From assembly GCA_028277765.1 (NCBI GenBank), contig JANQFQ010000146.1, positions 1 to 43,580 of the forward strand: 43,580 bases of DNA, read 5' to 3'. Positions within the stretch are counted from its first letter, which is position 1, and the number at the start of each line of letters is the position of its first letter. The notes beneath the pieces are model-generated. The model was not told the origin of the DNA. It saw only the letters and a program-made list of their open reading frames with translations, and did not search any database. Origin of the DNA: Desulfobacterales bacterium. Lineage in GTDB: Bacteria; Desulfobacterota; Desulfobacteria; Desulfobacterales; SURF-7. Positions 34,377 through 42,063 of this stretch are shown here, one piece after another. The position numbers and the translations under genes are program-made.

Positions 34377-35513
34377 CTACCCCAGCAGCTCACGAGCAAT
34401 AATATTCCGCTGGATCTGGTTTGTCCCTTCCACTATCTGGAAGATTTTTGCTTCACGCATATATCGTTCAACAGGGTATTCCTTAACATAGCCATACCCG
34501 CCAAAGAGCTGGACTGCGTCGGTAGTCACTTCCATGGCTGCGTCAGTGGCAAAGCATTTGGCCATGGACGCTTCGGTTGTAAACGGTTTCCCTTTGTTGG
34601 CCAGGTCAGCTGCCTTGTAAAGCATCAGGCGTGACGCGGAAATTTTGATGGCCATGTCTGCAAGCATCCATTGTATACCCTGGAACTTGCTGATTGGTCG
34701 CCCGAACTGCTCTCTTTCTTTTGTATGGGCAAGGGCCGCTTCATACGCTGCCTGGGCGATCCCGAGGCCGATGGTTCCCACGGAAATTCTTCCGCGGTCA
34801 AGCGCTTCCATAAGCATGACAAATGCCTGTCCTTCTTCACCGAGCAGGTTCTCTTTTGGTACTACACAGTTGGAAAAGATCAGCTCACCTGTGGGGGAAC
34901 CATTGTACCCCATTTTATTTTCAATCTTGCCGAACTTAAATCCTTCCGTCCCTTTTTCAACGATGATGGTGGAGATACCCTTGTGTTTCAGCTCAGGATT
35001 GGTTTTAACCATGATAAGATATATGTCAGCTTCTCCGGCAGTTGTGACGAAGATTTTGTTTCCGTTTAAGACATAATTGTCACCATCAGTTGTTGCGGTG
35101 CTATCCATCGCAGCGATGTCTGATCCAGCCTGGGGCTCTGATATGGAGATGGCCCCGATCTTTTTGCCTGATGTCATCTGAGGAAGAAACCGTTCTTTTA
35201 TATCATCAGATCCGAACTTCTGGATCATAAATTGTGTTGTTAAATGGACGCAGTAGGTTCCGGCTGTGGCCACACACCCTTTTGACAGTTCTTCCATTAC
35301 CGCGACCATGGCATCATAGCCGTATTCCATCCCGCCATACTCTTCAGAAGTAAGGAGCCCCATGCAGTCGAGCTTACAAAGCTTTTTCCACGCCTTTCTG
35401 GGAAATTCATGGTTTTCATCAATATCCGCGGCATTGGGTGCCAGCTCTTTTTTGGAAAATTCAGCGATTGATTCTTGTATCATCCGTACTTCATCGTCAA
35501 GTTCGTAATCCAT
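34377..35513 (-). CDS. Acyl-CoA dehydrogenase
   Basis: A 378-residue FAD-dependent acyl-CoA dehydrogenase that introduces a 2,3 double bond. The family signatures [15 protein letters not shown] and the C-terminal [44 protein letters not shown] are clear; Glu362 in the IVEGT motif is the catalytic base of the short-chain/butyryl type. The length is normal. It probably passes electrons through electron-transfer flavoprotein, whose genes are not in the window. ATG at 35513. It follows hairpin copy D. Confidence 0.92.
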   Translation of the reverse strand: MDYELDDEVRMIQESIAEFSKKELAPNAADIDENHEFPRKAWKKLCKLDCMGLLTSEEYGGMEYGYDAMVAVMEELSKGCVATAGTYCVHLTTQFMIQKFGSDDIKERFLPQMTSGKKIGAISISEPQAGSDIAAMDSTATTDGDNYVLNGNKIFVTTAGEADIYLIMVKTNPELKHKGISTIIVEKGTEGFKFGKIENKMGYNGSPTGELIFSNCVVPKENLLGEEGQAFVMLMEALDRGRISVGTIGLGIAQAAYEAALAHTKEREQFGRPISKFQGIQWMLADMAIKISASRLMLYKAADLANKGKPFTTEASMAKCFATDAAMEVTTDAVQLFGGYGYVKEYPVERYMREAKIFQIVEGTNQIQRNIIARELLG

Positions 35514-35587
35514 CTTTACCTCATGTTTATCGTTACCAGTTCTTCAAAATTTAACAATCTATAACCCGGTTGTTTGTTTGCTCTGTA

Positions 35588-35748
35588 AATCCGAAATCCG
35601 AATATCGAAATCCGAAACAAATCCGAATGACGAAATTGAAAATGTTCAAAACGCTTATGGTTTCATATAATAAAGAGAACTTGATGGTGTTTTGAGCATT
35701 TGAATTTTGGTCATTTGATATTGTTTCGATTTTCGTGCTTCGGATTTT
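35588..35748. repeat. Long hairpin repeat family 'CCGAAATCCGAA', copy D
   Basis: Left arm ccgaaatccgaatatcgaaatccgaaacaaatccgaatgacg ... aatgttcaaaacgc, right arm gttttgagcatttgaattttgg ... gtttcgattttcgtgcttcgg. Same family and gene-flanking location as copies A-C. It lies in the 278-base gap between the second 3-hydroxyacyl-CoA dehydrogenase gene and the acyl-CoA dehydrogenase gene; a second hairpin (tttatccgcagcaagg ... ccgcggataaa, 35750-35785) lies next to it and could terminate or process the transcript. Confidence 0.85.
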
Positions 35749-35791
35749 AATTTATCCGCAGCAAGGTGTTTTGCCGCGGATAAATTTGTCT

Positions 35792-36646
35792 TTATTTAGT
35801 ATAATCATAAAACCCGCGGCCTGATTTTCTGCCCAGGTGACCTGCGTTGACCATCTGTTGCATGATGGGGCACGGGAAATATCTGTCTGAACCATGGGAT
35901 TCATGAAGATTCTTCAGGATGTTGAGTATGGTATCGATACCGACAAAATCAATCCATTCAAACGGTCCCATGGGATGGTTGAAGGCGAGCTTGGCGCTCT
36001 TGTCAATATCTTCCTTTGTTCCCTGGCCTTCATAAAAAAGGTACATGCATTCATTCATAAACGGCAGAATCATGCGGGTAGTTATAAATCCCGGAAAATC
36101 CTGGGCTGTGACAATCTCTTTACCGAAACCGATCATCAATTCTTCTGTAACCTTGTGGGTTTCATCATTGGTCTGGTACGCCAGGATAATCTCCACAAGC
36201 TTCATTATCGGAACCGGATTCATGAAATGAGTACCGATCACCTTTTCAGGTCGGTTTGTGGCACCAGCGATCAGTGATATCGGTATGGCAGAGGTGTTTG
36301 TCGCAAGAATAGTATGCTCTGGAGCAGCTTCATCTGCATCCTTGAAAATCTTGAGTTTAAGATCTTCTATCTCAGGAACTGCTTCAATAAAATAATCACA
36401 TTCAGACACTTTGCCGAGATCAGTTGTTGGGGTGAGTTTGCTCAAAATCTCATCAGCCCTGGCCTGGTCGATTTTTTCTTTTGAGACCAGTTTGTCAAGG
36501 CCTTTTTTCATCTTGGCCTGGGCTTTTTCCAGAATCTCATCGGAAATATCACACATATATGTATCATAGCCTGCCTGGGCTGATACCTGGGCAATACCCG
36601 CGCCCATCTGTCCTGATCCCATCACAAAAACTTTTTTAATATCCAT
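35792..36646 (-). CDS. 3-hydroxyacyl-CoA dehydrogenase (HbdA-type), second
   Basis: A 284-residue enzyme of the same type as the copy at 31341-32192: Rossmann GSGQMG, catalytic His in GTHFMNPVPIMKLVEII, and the end GRKSGRGFYDYTK. The two copies are clearly paralogues but not near-identical. Two copies with two thiolases and two hydratases suggest more than one round of beta-oxidation on different ring-opened intermediates. ATG 36646 follows GGAGAGG. A 55-base two-hairpin element lies between this gene and the thiolase gene upstream. Confidence 0.92.
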   Translation of the reverse strand: MDIKKVFVMGSGQMGAGIAQVSAQAGYDTYMCDISDEILEKAQAKMKKGLDKLVSKEKIDQARADEILSKLTPTTDLGKVSECDYFIEAVPEIEDLKLKIFKDADEAAPEHTILATNTSAIPISLIAGATNRPEKVIGTHFMNPVPIMKLVEIILAYQTNDETHKVTEELMIGFGKEIVTAQDFPGFITTRMILPFMNECMYLFYEGQGTKEDIDKSAKLAFNHPMGPFEWIDFVGIDTILNILKNLHESHGSDRYFPCPIMQQMVNAGHLGRKSGRGFYDYTK

Positions 36647-36658
36647 AATTCCTCTCCT

Positions 36659-36713
36659 TTATACAGCAGGGGTATAAGTTTTTTTTAGAGTCCCGATCGG
36701 GACTCAACTCAGC
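36659..36713. repeat. 55-bp two-hairpin element, copy 1
   Basis: Contains the perfect 18-bp palindrome GAGTCCCGATCGGGACTC (36688-36705) and a second stem TTATAC/GTATAA (36659-36677), with CTGAGTTGA on the minus-strand leading end. Exactly the same layout and length recur at 37967-38021. Confidence 0.75.
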
Positions 36714-36736
36714 ATTAAGATGACCCTGATACAGAA

Positions 36737-37927
36737 TTATTCAGGCGCGCCCAAAGCTACAATGGCTGCCTGAAAACCGCCTGTTGGATTACCACCCTGG
36801 CAGTGTGCCAGACCAAGTTTTGCGTCTTTTACCTGTCTTGGACCGGCCTTACCCTGAATCTGGGTATAAATTTCTGTCAGCATCCTTAGTCCGCTTGCAC
36901 CAATGGGATGACCAAAGGATTTCAGGCCGCCGTCTGTATTCACCGGAAGCCCGCCTTCTAAAGTGAAAAACCCATCATCCACATCCTGTTTGGCGGTACC
37001 TTTCGGGCTGAAACCGAGTGATTCATAAATGATCAATTCGCTTATGGTAAAGCAGTCGTGAACATTCGCCACATCAATTTCTTCTCTTGGATTTGTTATG
37101 CCGAGCTGTTCATATACCTGCTTAGACGCTGTAACTGATTCGTTCCAGAGCGTGTAATCGAATTCATCAGCCTGGGGTGTTTTCCCCATGTAGATGTCCG
37201 CTTTGCCTACTGACAGGCCGAGGGCTTTTACCATGACCGGGTCGTCACGGAACTTATCTGCGATTTCTGCGTTGCAAATAATGGCCGCGGCAGCACCATC
37301 AGTCGTCGGGCAGCAGTCAAACAGGCCGAGGGGGTAACCGATGATAGGCGCATTCATGATCCTCTCAAGGGTAAGCTCTCTCTGGAAATGTGCTTTCGGA
37401 GACATGGTGCCGTTGTGATGATTTTTAACAGCTATTTTCGCGAGGGTTCTTTTTCCCTCTTCCATGCTTATACCGTATTTCTTGAAGTAACTCTGCGCAG
37501 CCATGCCGTAAGACGCAGGGGCCTGTATATACGTGTAAACAGGATGGAAACCGTAGGGGAAAGTCAATGCCCCGGTTCCGGTGTCTTTTGATTTTTCCAC
37601 TCCCGCAACAAGCACGACGTCATACATACCTGATGCAACGGAAAAAACCGCGTCCTGAAACGCGTTTAAAGGTGACGCGCAGTTATTTTCAACTCTTGTG
37701 ACAGGCATCAGGTCCCAGCCTATGGCTTCTGCCAGGATAGACCCGCCGTATCCGCCGAGGACAGTCCCTACCCATCCTGCCTCAATATCAGACAGTTTCA
37801 GGCCGGCATCATCCAGGGCACAGTAAACAGCTTCAGCCAGCATGTCATCAGTGCTCTTGTCCCAGTTTTCGCCGAATTTACTGGTTCCGGCCCCTATGAC
37901 AGCTACTTTATCTTTTATATTACCCAT
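36737..37927 (-). CDS. Acetyl-CoA acetyltransferase-like thiolase (ACAT/DUF35-complex type)
   Basis: A 396-residue thiolase of the SCP-x/archaeal acetoacetyl-CoA thiolase branch. The nucleophile Cys83 (RVENNCASPLNAF), His290 (NVHDCFTISEL) and His340 (GGLKSFGHPIGASG) are in place, so unlike the Ltp2-like protein it can form an acyl-enzyme. In archaea such thiolases form one complex with an HMG-CoA synthase and a DUF35 protein. Here the next gene upstream in transcription encodes an HMG-CoA-synthase-like protein fused to DUF35, so a similar channelled complex is likely. ATG at 37927 has GGAGG upstream. Confidence 0.85.
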   Translation of the reverse strand: MGNIKDKVAVIGAGTSKFGENWDKSTDDMLAEAVYCALDDAGLKLSDIEAGWVGTVLGGYGGSILAEAIGWDLMPVTRVENNCASPLNAFQDAVFSVASGMYDVVLVAGVEKSKDTGTGALTFPYGFHPVYTYIQAPASYGMAAQSYFKKYGISMEEGKRTLAKIAVKNHHNGTMSPKAHFQRELTLERIMNAPIIGYPLGLFDCCPTTDGAAAAIICNAEIADKFRDDPVMVKALGLSVGKADIYMGKTPQADEFDYTLWNESVTASKQVYEQLGITNPREEIDVANVHDCFTISELIIYESLGFSPKGTAKQDVDDGFFTLEGGLPVNTDGGLKSFGHPIGASGLRMLTEIYTQIQGKAGPRQVKDAKLGLAHCQGGNPTGGFQAAIVALGAPE

Positions 37928-37966
37928 TTGCGTTTTCCTCCTTTACGCTTATATCTAAAACTTTTT

Positions 37967-38021
37967 TTTATACCGCAAGGGTATAAATTTCGTTTTAATC
38001 CCGATCGGGATTCAACTCAGC
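37967..38021. repeat. 55-bp two-hairpin element, copy 2
   Basis: Perfect palindrome AATCCCGATCGGGATT (37997-38012) and stem TTTATACC/GGTATAAA (37967-37987), with CTGAGTTGA at the minus-strand leading end. It starts two bases downstream of the HMG-CoA-synthase-like gene stop and ends about 40 bases before the thiolase start. Confidence 0.75.
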
Positions 38022-38022
38022 T

Positions 38023-39447
38023 TTACCGTGGCAATCTTAACTTCCAGTGATATACCGGAGTGTCTCCATGCCGCTGAAATTTCCTGAATGTGGGATACAG
38101 CTTTGTGCCTGTCGGCACATCCCCGAGATCTTCGCAGTCAGTGATCTGAAGCTTGATGCGAAGCCCTACAGGCATGTCCGCAATGGCCCACATTGGGGAT
38201 TCTTCTCCGCCAAAACCGAGGGTGTCGACTGTGGACAGATAAACCTCGGCTTCCTGGTCAGACAATCTAATCTTTTCACCCACATCTTGTGCGGTACATT
38301 TTGCGCAAACAGGGAGCGCGGGAAACTGAACATTGCCGCACTCTTTGCATTTGCCGGCCTTGAATCTCATGATACCCTCCTGTTCACGCCATAAGAGACT
38401 TGCAGGGGTATTGATGTCCGGCTGCCTGTTCGGTTCCAGGTCAATCAGATTCCGAATGTTAAGGAACGCGTGATAGTTGGGGAGAATCGCCTTTGATTTG
38501 ATCTGTCGGGCTGCGCCCACGCTGTTCCTGACCTTGTTGATGTGATCTGTAACTGTGAGAAGGAACACATCGCAGCCGTTTCCATAGGTAGACATGAGTA
38601 TTTTTTCGCCGGGCTGTGCAGTGTCAAGAGCCGCTGCCAGCTGGATGAATACTGAAGGTGTCCCAGCATTTCCGATAGCGCCGTACAGCGGATTCTGTAC
38701 CTGCTTTTTGTTGGCACCGATAGCCTTTGCGACTGCGCCATGAGCCCTTTCGTTTGGACCATAGTATATAACCCTGCTGACATCCTCCATGCTGATCCCG
38801 AACTTTTCTGTTGCTTTCGCAAAAGCGGTTTTCATAGTGTCCTGATAACCAGCGTTAAGGTTAAAGCGGTCCTCCCATGTATGGACAAAAGCGTCCTCGT
38901 CTCTCCGCCAGAGATCAGAGATCTCATTGGCAAGAGAAAAGCTCCCTTCAATTTCCACTGCCACATCTGTATCACCGAGAAGAAGGGCCGCGGCACCGTC
39001 ACCGAACAGTCCTTCCAGGCCCGACTGGGGATACGCCTGTCTGGTGTCAGCCACAGTAACCATCATTTTTTTCGCTGATCCCGCCTTAACGGCATCATGC
39101 GCAGCTCTCAAAGCATTTGTTCCCGCTCTTAATGAACCGAGTGAATCCATTGTCTGTATTTCTTTGGGCAGATCCAGAGCTGTTGATATAATAACAGCAG
39201 ACTGTTTCTCTTTAAACGGTGATGTGGTGGTCGCGAAAATCAATCCTTCTATATCGGATCGGTCTGCCCCGTTATTTGAATTCAGGCAGTTAAGCGCGGC
39301 TTCAGCAGCCATGGTAATGCTGTCTTCATCAAAGTTTGCCACCGCCTTTTCTCCATCCTGGGCAAAGCCCCCGGTTGCTTCAGCGATTGAGCTCAGTGCC
39401 AACCGGTAAAATGGAATATAAACGCCGTATGCACATATACCAGCCAT
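38023..39447 (-). CDS. HMG-CoA-synthase-like protein fused to DUF35 OB-fold
   Basis: A 474-residue protein: residues about 1-330 are a thiolase-fold HMG-CoA synthase/3-oxoacyl-ACP synthase III-like domain (start MAGICAYGVYIPFYRL), and residues 350-474 are a DUF35 module with zinc ribbon CKECGNVQFPALPVCAKC and an OB-fold. By eye-alignment to archaeal HMG-CoA synthase the three catalytic positions are changed: the Glu site reads Thr74, the Cys site Leu106 (SLRAGT for ACKAGT) and the His site Tyr229 (YYGPN for FHQPN). It is therefore unlikely to make HMG-CoA and may be a repurposed condensing or cleaving enzyme, or a structural partner of the adjacent thiolase. It follows the IpdB-like gene by 33 bases. 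Confidence 0.82.
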   Translation of the reverse strand: MAGICAYGVYIPFYRLALSSIAEATGGFAQDGEKAVANFDEDSITMAAEAALNCLNSNNGADRSDIEGLIFATTTSPFKEKQSAVIISTALDLPKEIQTMDSLGSLRAGTNALRAAHDAVKAGSAKKMMVTVADTRQAYPQSGLEGLFGDGAAALLLGDTDVAVEIEGSFSLANEISDLWRRDEDAFVHTWEDRFNLNAGYQDTMKTAFAKATEKFGISMEDVSRVIYYGPNERAHGAVAKAIGANKKQVQNPLYGAIGNAGTPSVFIQLAAALDTAQPGEKILMSTYGNGCDVFLLTVTDHINKVRNSVGAARQIKSKAILPNYHAFLNIRNLIDLEPNRQPDINTPASLLWREQEGIMRFKAGKCKECGNVQFPALPVCAKCTAQDVGEKIRLSDQEAEVYLSTVDTLGFGGEESPMWAIADMPVGLRIKLQITDCEDLGDVPTGTKLYPTFRKFQRHGDTPVYHWKLRLPR

Positions 39448-39480
39448 TATTCGTTTCTCCTTATGTATAAGTTTTGTTTT

Positions 39481-40326
39481 TTATTTATAAACATGGTCAT
39501 AGGTTGTTCCGCCCATGATCTCGTTTAATACTTTCTGGAAATCCTCACCCCTCAGGTAATCTAACCTACTGATACCTGTGGGATCGATGATCTCCCTGAT
39601 ATACCGCATTTCATCATCTGTCGGCGGCGGTGTTTCAGGCACCTTGTCCGGGATGATGAGATCAAAACCGGTATTTTCCTTAACATCATCCACCGTGACA
39701 CCGCTGTGTACCGATTTAAGCCTCATCTGGCCGGTCTTTTCTTCAAAGTCCATGATGCATAGGTTTGTCAAAACCTTAACAGGCGCACCGAATTTGACCT
39801 TACCGCTTTTCCGTTCTTCGCCATGACCGACACCTGATTTAAAATCGACCTTTTCCACAAATACCTTGCTGTTGTGGCTCGGTACAAAATATAGAATACG
39901 GGGAGCGTTAACTGTATTGTCAGGCACACCTCTTGATCCTACAAATACTCTGTGCGGTTTTTTGATGTCTCCCACAAGGGAGAGGTTCATGTAGCCGTAT
40001 TTGTCAAGCTGGACCGGCTGCATGATCATGCACCATTTACCCCGTCCCACAGCGTCAAATACTTCATCCATATCCATTAATGTTTCGATAAATCCCTCAG
40101 GTGGTTTGCCGACAATAAACGGGTAGCGCACGTTCCTAAGGATAGCGCCTTTCCCTTTTGCCCCCATGTAAAAGGATACGTTTGGAGCGTAAAGTTCCTG
40201 GGCAAGCACGGCACCCACAATGCCGGAATTGCTTGCAGCGGAAATAACAAAATTATCGTCTTCACCGAATGAACGAGCTATCTCACATACATTGAGCTCT
40301 TGAAATGTTGGTGGTTTTTTTGCCAT
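39481..40326 (-). CDS. ipdB: IpdB-like subunit of a ring-opening CoA-transferase-fold hydrolase
   Basis: A 281-residue class I CoA-transferase-fold protein. It resembles actinobacterial IpdB, as I recall its sequence, much more than glutaconate or acetoacetate CoA-transferase B subunits: VFVGSRGVPDNTVNAPRILYFVPSHNSKVFVEKVDFKSGVG (127-166), LKSVHSGVTVDDVKENTGFDL and the ending PTDDEMRYIREIIDP. IpdAB hydrolytically opens the last steroid ring (a cyclic beta-diketone-like CoA thioester) in aerobic bacteria. The C-terminus is about 20 residues longer than I recall for IpdB. It follows the IpdA-like gene by 15 bases, so the two form one heteromer. Confidence 0.85.
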   Translation of the reverse strand: MAKKPPTFQELNVCEIARSFGEDDNFVISAASNSGIVGAVLAQELYAPNVSFYMGAKGKGAILRNVRYPFIVGKPPEGFIETLMDMDEVFDAVGRGKWCMIMQPVQLDKYGYMNLSLVGDIKKPHRVFVGSRGVPDNTVNAPRILYFVPSHNSKVFVEKVDFKSGVGHGEERKSGKVKFGAPVKVLTNLCIMDFEEKTGQMRLKSVHSGVTVDDVKENTGFDLIIPDKVPETPPPTDDEMRYIREIIDPTGISRLDYLRGEDFQKVLNEIMGGTTYDHVYK

Positions 40327-40341
40327 TATTTTATACCCCCT

Positions 40342-41115
40342 TTACCTGTTCAAAAACTTATTGAACGCGTCAGCATCTTTTGTGGCCTCATTGTAAAATT
40401 TAAAACCCTTTTCCGAGACCTCGTAATCCGGGTAACACGCACCTGGCCGGGCAGCCCTGGGAGATTCAACAACCTTATCGACCCAAATACCCTTGATTGC
40501 GCTGTCCTGAACCTTCCCGACCGGAACTATCCTTTCGCAGGTGATAATCACTTTTTTCGCGGCCCTGGCGAAAAGTACATCAATATACCGGTCCCCGATG
40601 ATCCTGCTGTTGCCCATTTCATCCGCCTCATTCACGTGAATGACCGCATAGTCGGGTGAATAGGCCGGTATAGCGACCAGGGTCTGGCCGTCATACGGGT
40701 CCTCGATGGTTTTGATTTCCGGGTTTACCGTGAGAAGATCTGTTCCAAGTCCTGAACGCGTGGGATAAAATGGCAGCCGTTCAGCAGCCGCTTTAAACTG
40801 TGCAAGGAACATGTATTCAGACAACTCTTTCATTTCTACACTCCCGTCCGTTCTGGCGCCTTTAAAATTAGCCAGTGCCCCGGGAGCCCCTTCCAGGGCT
40901 GAAAAACCGTAAATGCCTTTTTTAACCTTGCCAGCGCCGATCAGCATATCCAGGTCTATGCCCGCATATGCCAGAACCGTCAGGTCCTTGAGGGACGATA
41001 ACGCTACGGCTTTGACAAAAGACATCGGTTTCCTGTAAGGTCCCCATCCGCCGATCAGTATGGAGGCTCCATTTTCAATACTTTCTACAGCCTCGTTTAA
41101 CTGCACTATTTTCAT
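40342..41115 (-). CDS. ipdA: IpdA-like subunit of a ring-opening CoA-transferase-fold hydrolase
   Basis: A 257-residue protein with the IpdA signatures GGWGPYRKPMSFVKA (22-36), LTVLAYAGIDLDMLIGAGKVKKGIYGFSALEGAP (45-78), ELSEYM then AAAERLPFYPTRSGLG (97-125) and ITCERIVP. Glu100 in SEYM lies where I expect the catalytic glutamate of actinobacterial IpdA. Ordinary acyl-CoA:acid CoA-transferases lack this block. The ATG at 41115 has GGAGG at -15 and is preferred over TTG 41163. It lies between the BcrD-type gene (67 bases upstream) and the IpdB-like gene. Confidence 0.87.
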   Translation of the reverse strand: MKIVQLNEAVESIENGASILIGGWGPYRKPMSFVKAVALSSLKDLTVLAYAGIDLDMLIGAGKVKKGIYGFSALEGAPGALANFKGARTDGSVEMKELSEYMFLAQFKAAAERLPFYPTRSGLGTDLLTVNPEIKTIEDPYDGQTLVAIPAYSPDYAVIHVNEADEMGNSRIIGDRYIDVLFARAAKKVIITCERIVPVGKVQDSAIKGIWVDKVVESPRAARPGACYPDYEVSEKGFKFYNEATKDADAFNKFLNR

Positions 41116-41182
41116 ATCCTGATACCCTCCGTTGTTTGGAGCGCGTGGAACGCGCCCCTGCAAAAAATTATATTGTCCTGCA

Positions 41183-41998
41183 TTATTTTGACAGTTTTTT
41201 CAGCCTGTAATCGCTCCATATGGAAGCACCGATGGCGCCTGCGTAAATACTGTTTTCATGGGAGCGAATTTCATAATCCATCTTCTTTTCTTCCATGAGT
41301 GTGTTGATCGCCTTGACCATCCCATCATTAAGGGCGAGCCCTCCGGTCAGCGTGACAGGGGATACCGCCTGAATACCGCTTAAAAGCTTTGTCAGCCTTG
41401 AGGCGATTGATTCAAGGATGCCCATCAAGATGTCTGATATGGGATGCTGGGCTGACACCATGTTGATGACGTCTGTTTCACCGAGCACCGCGCAGACACT
41501 ACTGATTCTCTGTGGATTGGTAGCCTCCAGGGCAAGAGGGCCGACTTCATCAACCCTTACACCGAGGTACCGGACAATATTTTCCACGAACTGCCCGGAA
41601 CATGAGGCGCACTGGCCGGTCATCTTGTACTTGATAACCCTTCCGCCTTCATCAATGGCAATGGCGCGCTGATGAAGGGCTCCGATATCAGCCACAGTGT
41701 TTGAATTTTCATACAGGTATTTTGCCCCCCTCGCGTGGGTGGTCATTCCGTAGAAATGGCCGGTTTTAAAATCGACCAGATCCCCTTCACCTGTGGACGC
41801 AATATACTCTATGTCCGATTCTTTCAGGTCTGTCTGTGCCAGCGCGAGATCGAAAGTTGACCTGGCGACTTCCATCGCGTTTCTTCTCCTGATCCTCTGG
41901 AAATCTTTTCCAAGGACCTTTGAAGAGCCGTTTTCATTGCTCATAATTACCGCTTTTACCGCGCTGCTTCCAACGTCTACTCCTGCTGTTATTGACAT
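41183..41998 (-). CDS. bcrD: BcrD-type ATPase/activase subunit of class I benzoyl-CoA reductase
   Basis: A 271-residue ASKHA-fold ATPase of the BadF/BadG/BcrA/BcrD family. It hydrolyses ATP and, with the A subunit, holds a bridging 4Fe-4S cluster that injects low-potential electrons into the BC catalytic subunits. Nucleotide-binding GVDVGSSAVKAVI is at the N-terminus, Cys130 (GQCASCSGQF, with an extra Cys133) and Cys169 (SSVCAVLGETDVINM) are the cluster ligands, and TGGLALNDGMVKA is near the C-terminus. Its size matches Thauera BcrD (about 280 residues). ATG 41998 with GGGAG upstream. Whether the reduced ring is benzoyl-CoA or another aromatic thioester cannot be told. Confidence 0.88.
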   Translation of the reverse strand: MSITAGVDVGSSAVKAVIMSNENGSSKVLGKDFQRIRRRNAMEVARSTFDLALAQTDLKESDIEYIASTGEGDLVDFKTGHFYGMTTHARGAKYLYENSNTVADIGALHQRAIAIDEGGRVIKYKMTGQCASCSGQFVENIVRYLGVRVDEVGPLALEATNPQRISSVCAVLGETDVINMVSAQHPISDILMGILESIASRLTKLLSGIQAVSPVTLTGGLALNDGMVKAINTLMEEKKMDYEIRSHENSIYAGAIGASIWSDYRLKKLSK

Positions 41999-42063
41999 TG
42001 TTATTTCTCCCTATCCGATATTAATAAAATAATCCTGGGATATATCATATTAGTTGTATGTTT

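Noticed and set aside
38023..39447. Mevalonate-pathway HMG-CoA synthase
   Set aside because: The expected catalytic Glu, Cys and His are not at their positions, a DUF35 module is fused, and the context is catabolic, without HMG-CoA reductase.
39481..41115. Annotation of the pair as glutaconate or acetoacetate CoA-transferase
   Set aside because: The sequence blocks of both subunits match IpdA/IpdB as I know them (GWGxxRKPMSF, AGKVKKGxYGF, GSRGVPDNTVN), not those of acid CoA-transferases.
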